Source: Rhodobacter sp. (GTDB taxonomy: Bacteria; Pseudomonadota; Alphaproteobacteria; Rhodobacterales; Rhodobacteraceae). From it: 32,125 nt of DNA. Each line of letters opens with the position of its first letter. Position 1 is the stretch's first letter. The translations under genes and the position numbers were made by a program. Shown here piece by piece: positions 17,132-25,403 of the stretch. The notes under the pieces were generated by a model that searched no databases, was not told the origin of the DNA, and saw only the letters and a program-made list of their open reading frames with translations. The stretch spans positions 1 through 32,125 of the forward strand of contig JASJDP010000044.1 of NCBI GenBank assembly GCA_030065095.1. Direction: 5' to 3'.

Positions 17132-17875
17132 CTAGCTCTGATGTTTTGATTTGGCGCTGGACGGTGCCGCCCAGAAATCCACAACGACGTCCTTTGGAAT
17201 GGTGATCGGCGAGATCGACCAGACCAACTGGCACGGCTCGTCCATCACATTCCGCGCGTTGTGGATGATGTCCGTCGGGAAGGAATAGCTGTCGCCCTCG
17301 CGCAGCGTGATCTTTTCGTCTGCGATCTGAAGCTCCAGTTCGCCCTTCAGGATAAACCCATGCTGTTCGCCGTCGTGCTGGTACATCGGGTGGCCGGGCC
17401 GCGACGAGTTCGGCTCATAGGTCGCAATACCCATGAAAAAGCTGCCGCCGATGGAACTGGACAGCAATTCGTCCGTTAGCCCGAGTGTCTTGATGCCCTC
17501 GCCGTAGAGTTTGTTCAGGTCACGCCTGTTCTGCCGGCGCACGACATAGGCGCGCTCCATCGGACCGGATCCCGCCCGCCGGGCAAAGAACCAGTCCGAG
17601 GAAATGTTCAGCGCCTCGGCAATCCGGTGGACGAATTCAACAGACGGGTTGACGGCACCGCGTTCGATCGCGCTGAGATGGCTGACCGAGATCCCGGTTT
17701 CGGCGGAAAGATCCCTTAGCGTCATCTGCCGAGCCTTGCGCACCTGGCGCACTTCCGAGCCGAGCGAGGTCAGAGTTTCCGCCAGGGCGGTGACATTCTG
17801 TACCGGAGACTTTTCGCCCTTGGGCACCGCAATCCGCCCTGTGCAACGGGGTGAGTCGTTTTGGAATTTTGCCAC
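17132..17875 (-). CDS. XRE family regulator with C-terminal cupin domain
   Basis: A DNA-binding repressor/activator whose cupin domain probably senses a pathway metabolite. With the GTG start at 17875, an HTH domain lies at about residues 39-94 (MTLRDLSAETGISVSHLSAI) and a cupin at about 149-230. Cupin motif 1 is around YQHDGEQHGFILKGELEL, and motif 2 is GDSYSFPTDIIHNARN. The start is uncertain. A TTG at 17893 is open but lies inside a palindrome that looks like an operator. GTG at 17875 and GTG at 17827 are alternatives, none with a strong ribosome site. The gene is the first of the minus-strand transporter-hydrolase operon and divergent from the third CocE-like gene, so it most likely controls both and itself. 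Confidence 0.85.
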   Translation of the reverse strand: MAKFQNDSPRCTGRIAVPKGEKSPVQNVTALAETLTSLGSEVRQVRKARQMTLRDLSAETGISVSHLSAIERGAVNPSVEFVHRIAEALNISSDWFFARRAGSGPMERAYVVRRQNRRDLNKLYGEGIKTLGLTDELLSSSIGGSFFMGIATYEPNSSRPGHPMYQHDGEQHGFILKGELELQIADEKITLREGDSYSFPTDIIHNARNVMDEPCQLVWSISPITIPKDVVVDFWAAPSSAKSKHQS

Positions 17876-17890
17876 AGAATTGCGCTCTAC

Positions 17891-17915
17891 CAAGAATTTT
17901 CTTGAGAAATTCTTG
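17891..17915. promoter_or_regulatory. Operator-like palindrome in divergent control region
   Basis: CAAGAATTT and AAATTCTTG form a perfect 9-bp inverted repeat around a seven-base spacer. It lies between the XRE-cupin gene (minus) and the third CocE-like gene (plus), at the expected position for autoregulation and control of both units. It also covers the upstream TTG candidate start of the regulator, which argues for a later start. Confidence 0.6.
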
Positions 17916-17974
17916 TATGGGGGTACGGTTTTCTGGCCGGCCAGCCGGACGCAACTTCAAAAGGTCGCCAGCAA

Positions 17975-19975
17975 GTGTCTGACCGAAAACGACAAAACCC
18001 TCACCACGGCGACGGCGTCCGCGAGATCGAACATCGCTGGATTGAGATGCCGGATGGGGTGCGCCTTGCGGCGCGCATCTGGCTGCCCCGGGCGAATGGC
18101 CGATTTCCAGCGATCCTGGAATACATCCCCTACCGCAAGCGCGACATGGTGCGTGCGCGGGACGAGCGGAACCACCCGTACTTCGCCGAAAACGGCTATG
18201 CCTGCCTGCGCGTCGACATGCGCGGATCGGGCGACAGCGAAGGCGTGATGCCTGACATGTACACCGCCGATGAACTGGACGACGCCCGCCATGTGATCAA
18301 CTGGATTGCCGCACAGCCGTGGTGCAACGGGCGGGTGGGCATGTTCGGAACCTCCTGGGGAGGCACGGCCGGTCTGCAAGCTGCCGTCGATGCCCCGAAC
18401 CCGTTGAAGGCTGTGATCGCGAATTGCGCGACCATCGACCGGTTCGAGGATGACATTCACTGGATGGGTGGCTGCCTGCTGACCGACAGCCTCGAGTGGG
18501 GTGCAACGCTGCCGGCGATATTGGCCGCGCCGCCGGATCGTGCCACAGTCGGTGAGAATTGGATGCAGATGTGGAAGTCACGGCTCGAGAACCTGGCTTT
18601 CCCGCATGAGAACTGGATCGCACATCGCACCCGCGGGGACTATTGGCGGCATGGCTCTGTGCGATTTGCCGCGGACCGTTTGACCTGCCCGATCCTGGCC
18701 GTCGGCGGCTGGTCGGACCGGTATTCAAACTCTGTCGTGCCGCTGGTCCGCGCCCGACCCGATTTGTGCTGGGGCATCGTGGGGCCCTGGGGGCATCACT
18801 ATCCCGACCATGGCGAACCGGGCCCCGCCATCAGCTTTCAGGATGTGGTGCTGGAATGGTGGGACCACTGGTTGAAACCCGCCGCGCCGGCCGCGCCCGA
18901 ATGGCCCTCCCTTCGCCTCTGGCGTCGAGAATTTGACCCGCCTCAAAACCGTCTCGAGGAACGCCGCGGCGGCTGGATCAAGCTGCGCAACCCGGCCGAA
19001 GTGGAACCGGGCATCTTGCATTTGGGGAACGGGACCCTCGAGAACTCTTCACCTCACGAGACCGTTCGCCTCGCGGTTCCATTCGATATCCGGCATGGGG
19101 AATGCGCCGGCGATACGGGGTATTTCGGACGTGTAGGCGGGCAACCATTGGACCAGTCGGCGGATGATGCCAGAGCGCTGTGTTTCGACAGCGCACCGCT
19201 CGTTGAAGCAATCTCGCTTGTCGGCAGCGCCACGCTTTGCCTTAAGGCGTCAACGCGCAAGATGCCCGCGCAGCTCGTCTGCCGCCTCTGCGATGTCGCA
19301 CCGGATGGACGGTCCAATCTCGTCACCCGGACCATCCTCAACCTCGAACTCGATGAAGGCCTCGATGCGCGGCGTGAGTTCCGACCCGACAGGCTGATCC
19401 GGTACCGCATCAAGTTCCCGACCACAGCCTATCGCTTCCTTTCGGGTCATCGATTGCGACTTGCGCTGGCATCCTCGTATTGGCCGCTCGTCTGGCCAAC
19501 GTCCGAGCCCGCGGGCCTCCAGGTTTCAACCACGGGCGCGACACTCGCCCTGCCGGAACACGCCGACAAGGCAAAGGCGTCGCCCTCATCATTTCCGCCG
19601 CCAAAGGACCTGCCGAAGCGGAAAACCTGGGCTATCCATTCCCCCGAACCGCTGCAGCGCGTGCCTGCGGCAGTCGTTGAGGATTGTCTGACATCGTCGT
19701 GGCGGCAGCCGTCGGTGACCCTGCGATTCGAGAGCATCGATGTGGCCTTGTCCTACCAGACCTCGGCCGAGTATTCCGTTCCATCCTTCGATCCGGCAAG
19801 GGCGATCTGTGAGATACGGCACGAAATAGAAATTCGACGGTCCGACGGGATTGCGAACGTTCAGTGTTGTCTGCGCGCGGGCGGTTTGGGCACGGGACGC
19901 CAAGCTGCAATAGAGATCTCGGCGGGCTGGAACGATGAGGAAATTTTCAAGGCACGATCTGTCTTGACGTTCTGA
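17975..19975 (+). CDS. CocE/NonD family hydrolase (third, divergent)
   Basis: A 666-residue S15/CocE serine hydrolase related to the two in the opposite operon. Catalytic candidates are Ser127 in GTSWGG, Asp248 in GGWSDRY and His274 in GPWGHHYPD. The C-terminal jelly-roll region includes YRFLSGHRLRLALASSYWPL. The start is GTG at 17975, with AAGG about ten bases upstream. No earlier start fits the family N-terminus. No signal peptide is visible. Its control region is shared with the XRE-cupin regulator, so it is probably induced with the transporter operon. It ends 50 bases before the convergent MttB-family gene. How its specificity differs from the other two hydrolases is unknown. Confidence 0.9.
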   Translation: MSDRKRQNPHHGDGVREIEHRWIEMPDGVRLAARIWLPRANGRFPAILEYIPYRKRDMVRARDERNHPYFAENGYACLRVDMRGSGDSEGVMPDMYTADELDDARHVINWIAAQPWCNGRVGMFGTSWGGTAGLQAAVDAPNPLKAVIANCATIDRFEDDIHWMGGCLLTDSLEWGATLPAILAAPPDRATVGENWMQMWKSRLENLAFPHENWIAHRTRGDYWRHGSVRFAADRLTCPILAVGGWSDRYSNSVVPLVRARPDLCWGIVGPWGHHYPDHGEPGPAISFQDVVLEWWDHWLKPAAPAAPEWPSLRLWRREFDPPQNRLEERRGGWIKLRNPAEVEPGILHLGNGTLENSSPHETVRLAVPFDIRHGECAGDTGYFGRVGGQPLDQSADDARALCFDSAPLVEAISLVGSATLCLKASTRKMPAQLVCRLCDVAPDGRSNLVTRTILNLELDEGLDARREFRPDRLIRYRIKFPTTAYRFLSGHRLRLALASSYWPLVWPTSEPAGLQVSTTGATLALPEHADKAKASPSSFPPPKDLPKRKTWAIHSPEPLQRVPAAVVEDCLTSSWRQPSVTLRFESIDVALSYQTSAEYSVPSFDPARAICEIRHEIEIRRSDGIANVQCCLRAGGLGTGRQAAIEISAGWNDEEIFKARSVLTF

Positions 19976-20025
19976 AGGTAGAGCTTGCCGTTGGAGTATT
20001 TCACGCAAGCGGAAAATATAGGCGA

Positions 20026-21582
20026 TCAACTCTCCGGCGGCGCGCCACCTTCCGCCGTGCGTTTTTCGATGAATGCGCGTAGCGCCTCGACGCGTACAGG
20101 ATCGACCGCAGGACGCGTGTCGGCGGCAAGAATGGACTTCCAGACGTCGGTGGCGCGGGTCGTCGCGTCGCGCGCGCCGCGTTCGGTCCAGGTGCCGAAA
20201 TTAGCATAATCATGCACGATCGGTTCGTAGAATTCGGTGTTGTAGCGTTCCATCGTCTGAGGCGCGGCGAAGAAATGCCCGCTGGGCTCGACCTGGGCCA
20301 GTGCGTTCTCAAAGCCGATCTCGTCGGTTCCGGCCTGCGCGCCCGCGCAGAGCTCGGCCACCATGTTCAGAACCTCGGCATCGGTCACGAGCTTTTCGTA
20401 TGACACGGTAAGCCCTCCTTCGAGCCAGCCGGCGGAATGGATGATGACCGTGGCGCCCGCCAGGAGGCAGCCCCAAAGTCCGAACTGGTTTTCATTGGCC
20501 GCCTGTACGTCGTTGAGGTTCGAGGCCGAACCTGCCGCCGATCGCCATGGCAGACCCAGGTGACGGGCCAATTGACCCGCCGCCAACGAGGCCTGGAAAT
20601 GGGCGGGTGTGCCAAAAGCCGGGGCACCGGTTTTCATGTCCACATTCGACGTAAAGGTGCCATAGCAGACCGGCGCGCCCGGATTGACCAGCTGGGTCAG
20701 CGCGATCGACGCCAGCGCCTCAGCGTGGCTTAGCGTGATCGATCCCGCTACCGTGATCGGCGCCATCGCCCCCATCAACGTGAACGGGGTCACGATGGAC
20801 ATCTGTCCGTAGCGGGCAAAGTCGATCAACCCTTGCGCCATCGGCACATCCAGCGTGCGGGGACTGTTGGTGTTGATGATGGTGTAACTGTGCGGCGTGG
20901 CGCGGAATTCGTCATCCGACAGGCCGCGAAAATCGCACAGCATTTCGAAATTATCGAGGCTTTGCGGTGTGCCCCTGGCGAACAGGAAGGGGAATTTGTC
21001 GGTCAGCGTCAGCTGCGTTTCGGTGGTGAAGTAATGCCTGACATGGGTCGGAACATCCTGCGGTTCGACCGAAGGAGACATCATCTGGAACACATCGAAA
21101 TGATGCGCAAGTTGGGTGTATTCCCGGTAGTCGCGGGCCGAACCCGGGCGGCGCCCTCGTTCGAGATCCGTGGCATGTGGTGCGCCCGCGCCCGGCTGAA
21201 AGGCAAGGCTGCCCAGTTCCAAAACCAGATCCCGGTTTCGCGCGCCGGCGCGGCAGGAGATGGTTTTCGGTGCCGTGGCCAGCGCCGCCGCAATCATGTC
21301 CCGGCCAATATGGACCATTTCGCTCGTCTCATCGACGCGCGCGCCGCCCCGGGCAAATACCTGCCGTGCCTCGGGCAGCAGAACCCTGATCCCCAGGTCC
21401 TCCAACAGCCGCAAAGATGCATCGTGCATATCGGCAATCTGATCCGGCGCAAACACATCCATCACCGGAAACGGGTTGCGGAGGTGCCGGTAGTCGACCT
21501 CGCGCTTCAGCTCGCGAGCGGTGGACGCGCCACGCCGTCGGCGCCGCCGGCCTTGAGCAGGATCCTGGTTTTCCGTCACCAT
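20026..21582 (-). CDS. Trimethylamine methyltransferase family protein (non-Pyl MttB-like)
   Basis: A 518-residue member of the MttB superfamily. Characterised members transfer a methyl group from a quaternary or tertiary amine (glycine betaine, proline betaine, carnitine, trimethylamine) to a corrinoid protein. This one reads through without an in-frame amber, so it is of the non-pyrrolysine type. An Arg-rich N-terminus (GRRRRRRG) is common in alphaproteobacterial homologues. Conserved stretches include RLLEDLGIRVLLPEARQVF, NTNSPRTLDVPMAQGLIDFA and GSITLSHAEALASIALTQL. No corrinoid protein or methylcobalamin transferase gene lies nearby, so partners must be elsewhere or the chemistry differs. 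It is convergent with the third CocE-like gene and followed upstream by gene-poor DNA, so it appears monocistronic. Confidence 0.9.
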   Translation of the reverse strand: MVTENQDPAQGRRRRRRGASTARELKREVDYRHLRNPFPVMDVFAPDQIADMHDASLRLLEDLGIRVLLPEARQVFARGGARVDETSEMVHIGRDMIAAALATAPKTISCRAGARNRDLVLELGSLAFQPGAGAPHATDLERGRRPGSARDYREYTQLAHHFDVFQMMSPSVEPQDVPTHVRHYFTTETQLTLTDKFPFLFARGTPQSLDNFEMLCDFRGLSDDEFRATPHSYTIINTNSPRTLDVPMAQGLIDFARYGQMSIVTPFTLMGAMAPITVAGSITLSHAEALASIALTQLVNPGAPVCYGTFTSNVDMKTGAPAFGTPAHFQASLAAGQLARHLGLPWRSAAGSASNLNDVQAANENQFGLWGCLLAGATVIIHSAGWLEGGLTVSYEKLVTDAEVLNMVAELCAGAQAGTDEIGFENALAQVEPSGHFFAAPQTMERYNTEFYEPIVHDYANFGTWTERGARDATTRATDVWKSILAADTRPAVDPVRVEALRAFIEKRTAEGGAPPES

Positions 21583-22173
21583 ATCGATTTAGCCTAACGC
21601 GCTGTGCCAGCGACATGCCAGCGGGATCTTGCGGTCGGAACGTTGCGCGCGATTAAGCAGACGTCCTTGCAGCCGACTTTCGCCAGGTGACGGATGGTCG
21701 GTGCGCCTACGACGCCGCCGGTCGAGCACGACGGTACGGTTATGAAACGGTGCAGGTCCCGGACTCCGGCCTGAAGCCGGAATTCTTAAGTTTGGCAGCG
21801 ACGCTCTGCATCTCGGCCTCGGTCATGGCGGCGAGGCTGGGCTTTCCGGTGACGCGCAGCCGCAGGTCGCGGCGGACCTCGGCGTCGAGCCTGAGCTTGC
21901 GGCAGCCGACGAAGATCGGCTTTTGCAGACGGTGGGTTGTCATTGGTTCAGCGCCTGAAAAACTGCGCACGCCTAAGGTGGCGAATGCGATCGAGACTGG
22001 AAAGGGAGTAGCCGACTCTCAATCGAAGCTTACAAAGGTCCGATGAGGGCAAAGTCCCGCGACCCAGTCACTGCCATGACCATCAGTGCTTATTGCTAAA
22101 AGCGTTGTCGAATGCTGCTTCATCAAGACGGCGGCCATCCGGCACACGCGCGGAATTCTGCGAATTGCGAGAT
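21583..22173. other. Gene-poor stretch with phage remnant
   Basis: Apart from the short GemA-like fragment at 21740-21943, no credible gene, tRNA or repeat was recognised. The stretch separates the MttB-family gene from the LacI-type regulator and looks like an old insertion site. Confidence 0.5.
21740..21943 (-). pseudogene. Remnant of Mu-like phage GemA (DUF1018)
   Basis: The 67-residue frame beginning MTTHRLQKPIFVGCRKLRLD, with LRVTGKPSLAAMTEAEMQ and AAKLKNSGFRP, resembles the N-terminal region of GemA regulatory proteins of Mu-like phages. Those continue for a further 70 or more residues. Here the similarity stops after GFRP and the frame ends eight residues later (ESGTCTVS), so it is a truncated remnant. 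No other phage gene is present. The identification is from memory of the family pattern. Confidence 0.6.
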
Positions 22174-23229
22174 TCACAATCCGCAATTGTGCTTGGTATG
22201 GACCAAAATTTGCGTGGGCGCAGGCTCTGTCGTCATTCCAGCCAGAAAGTCGCGAATGGTGCGTACGGACTGCGCAACCTCACCCACGAAGTCGTGCGAG
22301 ATCACATAGTCCATCGTGCCGGCTTCGAGCAGCCGACGCGATATTGGCGTCAACTCGTGGCCGACGAATATCGTGTCCTCGGCTCTATCTGACCGCGCCA
22401 ACGCATCGGCCACACCGCGGTTGGCGCCGGCCACGTTGTAGATCGCGTCGGGCAAGCCATTCTCTTCGAAGTATCTTACAAGATGCTCGAATGTCGTCTC
22501 CGGAACGTCGTCCGAGATCACACGTTCTTCGATCCTGAGATGTGGAAATTCGGATCGAAGGACACGCCGGAATCCCATCTCGCGCTCTTGCTGGCACCGG
22601 AACGGCACGCTCATCACCAACAGGATTTTGCTCGCTGTTGCATTGCAGGCGTGCCCAATCAATTGTGCGGCAACGCTTCCGGCTGCGTATTGGTCGTTGC
22701 CGACATAGGCGCTCCGCCGCGAACTTGGCAGGTCGGTCGTCACGCAAATGGCAGGAATGCCCTCGGAGCGAAGTCGCCGTACCGCACGATTGATCGCGGG
22801 ATGTTCGCGCGCCACAAGTATGACACCGTCGGCAACGGCACCCTCCTCGGCAATCCTGCGAGAGAATTCGGCCGGATCGAGTTGGCTTGTGCTGACGAAA
22901 TGGCAGTCGATTGCCGTGCCGGGTACTGTGCGGTTCACTTGGTCTGCGGCAGAGGCCATAGCGGCGTTGAACGTCTCGCCTGACTCGCAGAACAGCCGGA
23001 TGTTCAGTGTTTCCATACCCGCTTTGCTTTCGCGCGTCAGTTTCTCATATGCCGCGAGTACCCTTTGTCGCGTCTTCTCCTTAACGCCATCACGACTGTT
23101 CAGAACGCGATCCACGGTCGCAGGACCCACCCCCGCAACCTCGGCGATTTCCCGAATCGTCGGCCCCTTCCAGCTTGTATTGTCTAATTTGTTGAGCAAT
23201 TTCACCCCCAATTCTGATTTGTTTTGCAT
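22174..23229 (-). CDS. LacI family transcriptional regulator
   Basis: A 351-residue repressor-type regulator. The HTH is at about residues 24-46 (TIREIAEVAGVGPATVDRVLN), with the usual hinge region after it (DGVKEKTRQRVLAAYEKL). A periplasmic-binding-protein-like sensor domain follows (DGVILVAREHPAINRAVRRL, YVGNDQYAAGSVAAQLIG). The ATG at 23229 is chosen because it puts the HTH near the N-terminus. The frame is open to 23292 with other starts. It is divergent from the sugar/polyol operon that begins at 23412 and should respond to that operon's substrate. The GVGPATVDRVLN recognition helix is of the type seen in regulators of CUT2 sugar/inositol transporters. Confidence 0.9.
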   Translation of the reverse strand: MQNKSELGVKLLNKLDNTSWKGPTIREIAEVAGVGPATVDRVLNSRDGVKEKTRQRVLAAYEKLTRESKAGMETLNIRLFCESGETFNAAMASAADQVNRTVPGTAIDCHFVSTSQLDPAEFSRRIAEEGAVADGVILVAREHPAINRAVRRLRSEGIPAICVTTDLPSSRRSAYVGNDQYAAGSVAAQLIGHACNATASKILLVMSVPFRCQQEREMGFRRVLRSEFPHLRIEERVISDDVPETTFEHLVRYFEENGLPDAIYNVAGANRGVADALARSDRAEDTIFVGHELTPISRRLLEAGTMDYVISHDFVGEVAQSVRTIRDFLAGMTTEPAPTQILVHTKHNCGL

Positions 23230-23308
23230 CAAGAATGACTCAATATTCCATTTGTTGTTGTGAAATCCTGTCTTCTTTCGCATGTGCAGCACAATTTGAT
23301 GCGTAAAA

Positions 23309-23343
23309 CATCAGAAAACGGGTATCAAGACGCTTTTCTGATG
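23309..23343. promoter_or_regulatory. Operator-like inverted repeat between LacI gene and sugar operon
   Basis: CATCAGAAAA and TTTTCTGATG are perfect 10-bp arms separated by 15 bases, in the divergent intergenic region. A further TGATG half-site at 23298-23302 faces the left arm. This is the expected place for LacI-type binding. The actual protected bases cannot be told from sequence. Confidence 0.5.
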
Positions 23344-23411
23344 CAATTCGCGTCCGCATACTTCTGAGTGCCAACTGGGAGGAGGCACCGAACAATTCGG
23401 TGTGGCGATGA

Positions 23412-24434
23412 ATGGCCGTTAGAGTTGCAGTCATTGGCGCGGGAGTTATGGGCACTGATCATGCCCGGATAATTGCCGGGGAACTGCCGGGCGCCCAACT
23501 GCAAGTGGTTTGCGACGCGGAGGAGGTCAAGGCTCGCATCGTTGCAGACGAATTCGGAGCGTTCGGCGTCGGATCAGATCCCATCGCGGTAATCTCCCGC
23601 ACCGATGTCGATGCAGCGGTGATCGCCAGTCCAGACGATACTCATTCGACACTGGCGATAGCTGCGATCGAGGCGGGCAAACCTGTTCTATGCGAGAAAC
23701 CGTTGGCGCCGACGGCCGAGGAATGCCTGAGAGTGATCGAGGCCGAGAAGAACTGTACCCGCCCGATCGTGCAACTCGGTTTCATGCGCCGTTTCGATCC
23801 CTCCTATTCGGCGATGAAGGCAGCGCTCGACGACGGTTCTATCGGCTCGGCGCTGATGATGCACAACTTCCACCGTAATGTGGACAGCCCGGGTACCTGG
23901 TTCACCGGCGACATGGCGATCACCAATTCGGCAAGCCACGAATTCGATGTCGCACGCTTCGTGCTGGGCACTGAATACACCGGAATCTCTGTCTGGCAGC
24001 CCAAGCGCCGTGACGAGAGGACGGCGCCTGTGATGATGGTGCTTGAGACTGCGAGCGGACAACTCGTCAACATCGAGGTCAACAACAACGCGGCTTACGG
24101 CTATGACGTTCGCGGCGAACTGGTCGGCGAGCAAGGGTCGGTTTTCCTCACTGCGCCGGTGCATGCTCGGTACAACCTCGGACTTCGGTCAGCAGAACAC
24201 TATGCACCGGACTGGCGTCCGCGATTTGCCGAGGCGTATCGGCTGCAAAACAAGGCATGGATACATTCCATCGAAACCGGCGCCCCCTCTCCGATCGCGG
24301 CAAATGCCTGGGATGGGTATCAAGCGGCTGTGGTGGCAGAGGCTGGCGTGCAGGCCCTTAACGAGGGTCGCAGGGTCGCAATCGAACCGAGAGAGGTGCC
24401 CGCGTTTTACCGGGACCTCCGGGAGGCGGCATGA
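23412..24434 (+). CDS. Gfo/Idh/MocA family oxidoreductase (first)
   Basis: A 340-residue NAD(P)-dependent dehydrogenase of the inositol 2-dehydrogenase/MocA family, oxidising a cyclitol or sugar hydroxyl in the cytoplasm. GAGVMGTDHA near residue 10 binds the cofactor, CEKPLAP with Lys96 is the conserved family lysine, and SASHEFDVARFVLG (His176, Asp179) provides the catalytic region. Its closest flavour is inositol 2-dehydrogenase, but the substrate is open. ATG at 23412 begins at the family N-terminus. It is the first gene of the operon and its stop overlaps the next ATG (ATGA). Confidence 0.9.
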   Translation: MAVRVAVIGAGVMGTDHARIIAGELPGAQLQVVCDAEEVKARIVADEFGAFGVGSDPIAVISRTDVDAAVIASPDDTHSTLAIAAIEAGKPVLCEKPLAPTAEECLRVIEAEKNCTRPIVQLGFMRRFDPSYSAMKAALDDGSIGSALMMHNFHRNVDSPGTWFTGDMAITNSASHEFDVARFVLGTEYTGISVWQPKRRDERTAPVMMVLETASGQLVNIEVNNNAAYGYDVRGELVGEQGSVFLTAPVHARYNLGLRSAEHYAPDWRPRFAEAYRLQNKAWIHSIETGAPSPIAANAWDGYQAAVVAEAGVQALNEGRRVAIEPREVPAFYRDLREAA

Positions 24435-25390
24435 AGCTTGGGTTCGTTTCGGATAGTCTGGGCTCATTGAGCTTCGAAAACGTTCTCGACCACGCCGCTC
24501 GTTTGGGGCTCGACGGAGTTGAGGTGAACACCGGCGGCTGGTCGACTGCACCGCATTTCGACCTTGCAGCAATGCGCGACAGCGCCGATGCGCGCCGCGC
24601 CTTCGGGCAAGCGTTTGAGGCACGGGGTTTGGAGATCATCGCTCTGAACGCGAACGGAAATCCACTGCACCCTACGGATCCCGCGCAGCGTGCCCGTCTT
24701 GAAGACACGATCCGCATCGCGGGAGAGATGGGGATCACGACAGTCTGTGCCATGTCCGGCCTACCGGCGGGCAATGCGACCGATAGGATGCCGAACTGGG
24801 TCGTCTCGTCATGGCCGCCGGAAACCCAGGCCATCCTCCGCTACCAATGGGACGACGTTTTGCTGCCGTTCTGGACCGAAATCGTTGCCTTGGCGAAGGA
24901 CTGCGGCGTCGAGCGGATCGCGCTGGAGCTTCACGGCAACCAATGCGTCTACAACGTCCCCTCCCTGTTGCGGCTGCGCGAGGCGGTCGGACCGAGCGTG
25001 GGGGCCAACCTAGACCCGTCGCACCTGTTCTGGATGGGGGCGGACCCGCTGGTCGCCGCCGGAACACTGGGCGATGCCGTTCATCACGTTCACGCCAAGG
25101 ACACTATGCTGAATAGCCCCGTGCAAGCCAACACCAGCCTTCTGGAAAACGGTAGCCTGATGGACATCCCCGCCCGCAGTTGGAGCTACATCACGCTCGG
25201 TTTCGGACACGGCGAAGAATGGTGGCGAAAGTTCTGCTATGCTCTGCGCATGGCCGGATATGACGGTTGGCTCTGCATCGAGCACGAGGACGTGCTTTTG
25301 AACAGCCTCGAAGGCCTGGAAAAATCGGTCGCACTTCTGAAAGGCGTCATGCCCGTGGCAGGAAGCGACTACGCACCTCAGGCGATTTGA
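24431..25390 (+). CDS. Sugar phosphate isomerase/epimerase-type TIM barrel protein
   Basis: A 319-residue member of the xylose isomerase-like TIM barrel group (IolE, IolI, sugar epimerases). Probable metal-binding residues are Glu167/His169 (ELHGNQ), Asp195/His198 (NLDPSH), His221/Asp224 (HVHAKD) and Glu284 (CIEHED), matching the divalent-metal site of the group. Likely roles are isomerisation or dehydration of the keto-cyclitol or sugar made by the neighbouring dehydrogenases. It is translationally coupled to the first MocA-type gene by a four-base overlap. Assignment to IolE, IolI or another activity is not possible from sequence alone. Confidence 0.87.
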   Translation: MKLGFVSDSLGSLSFENVLDHAARLGLDGVEVNTGGWSTAPHFDLAAMRDSADARRAFGQAFEARGLEIIALNANGNPLHPTDPAQRARLEDTIRIAGEMGITTVCAMSGLPAGNATDRMPNWVVSSWPPETQAILRYQWDDVLLPFWTEIVALAKDCGVERIALELHGNQCVYNVPSLLRLREAVGPSVGANLDPSHLFWMGADPLVAAGTLGDAVHHVHAKDTMLNSPVQANTSLLENGSLMDIPARSWSYITLGFGHGEEWWRKFCYALRMAGYDGWLCIEHEDVLLNSLEGLEKSVALLKGVMPVAGSDYAPQAI

Positions 25391-25403
25391 GGGGGAGAAA
25401 CGG

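Noticed and set aside
17891-17893. TTG as the start of the XRE-cupin gene
   Set aside because: It lies inside the operator-like palindrome and lacks a ribosome site; a downstream GTG is preferred, though not proven.
19983-20010. Six-base inverted repeat (GCTTGC/GCAAGC) between two convergent genes
   Set aside because: Short arms, 16-base loop and no T-run; too weak to call a terminator.
21687-22046. Plus-strand 119-residue frame
   Set aside because: It is the complement of the GemA-like remnant and has no family resemblance.
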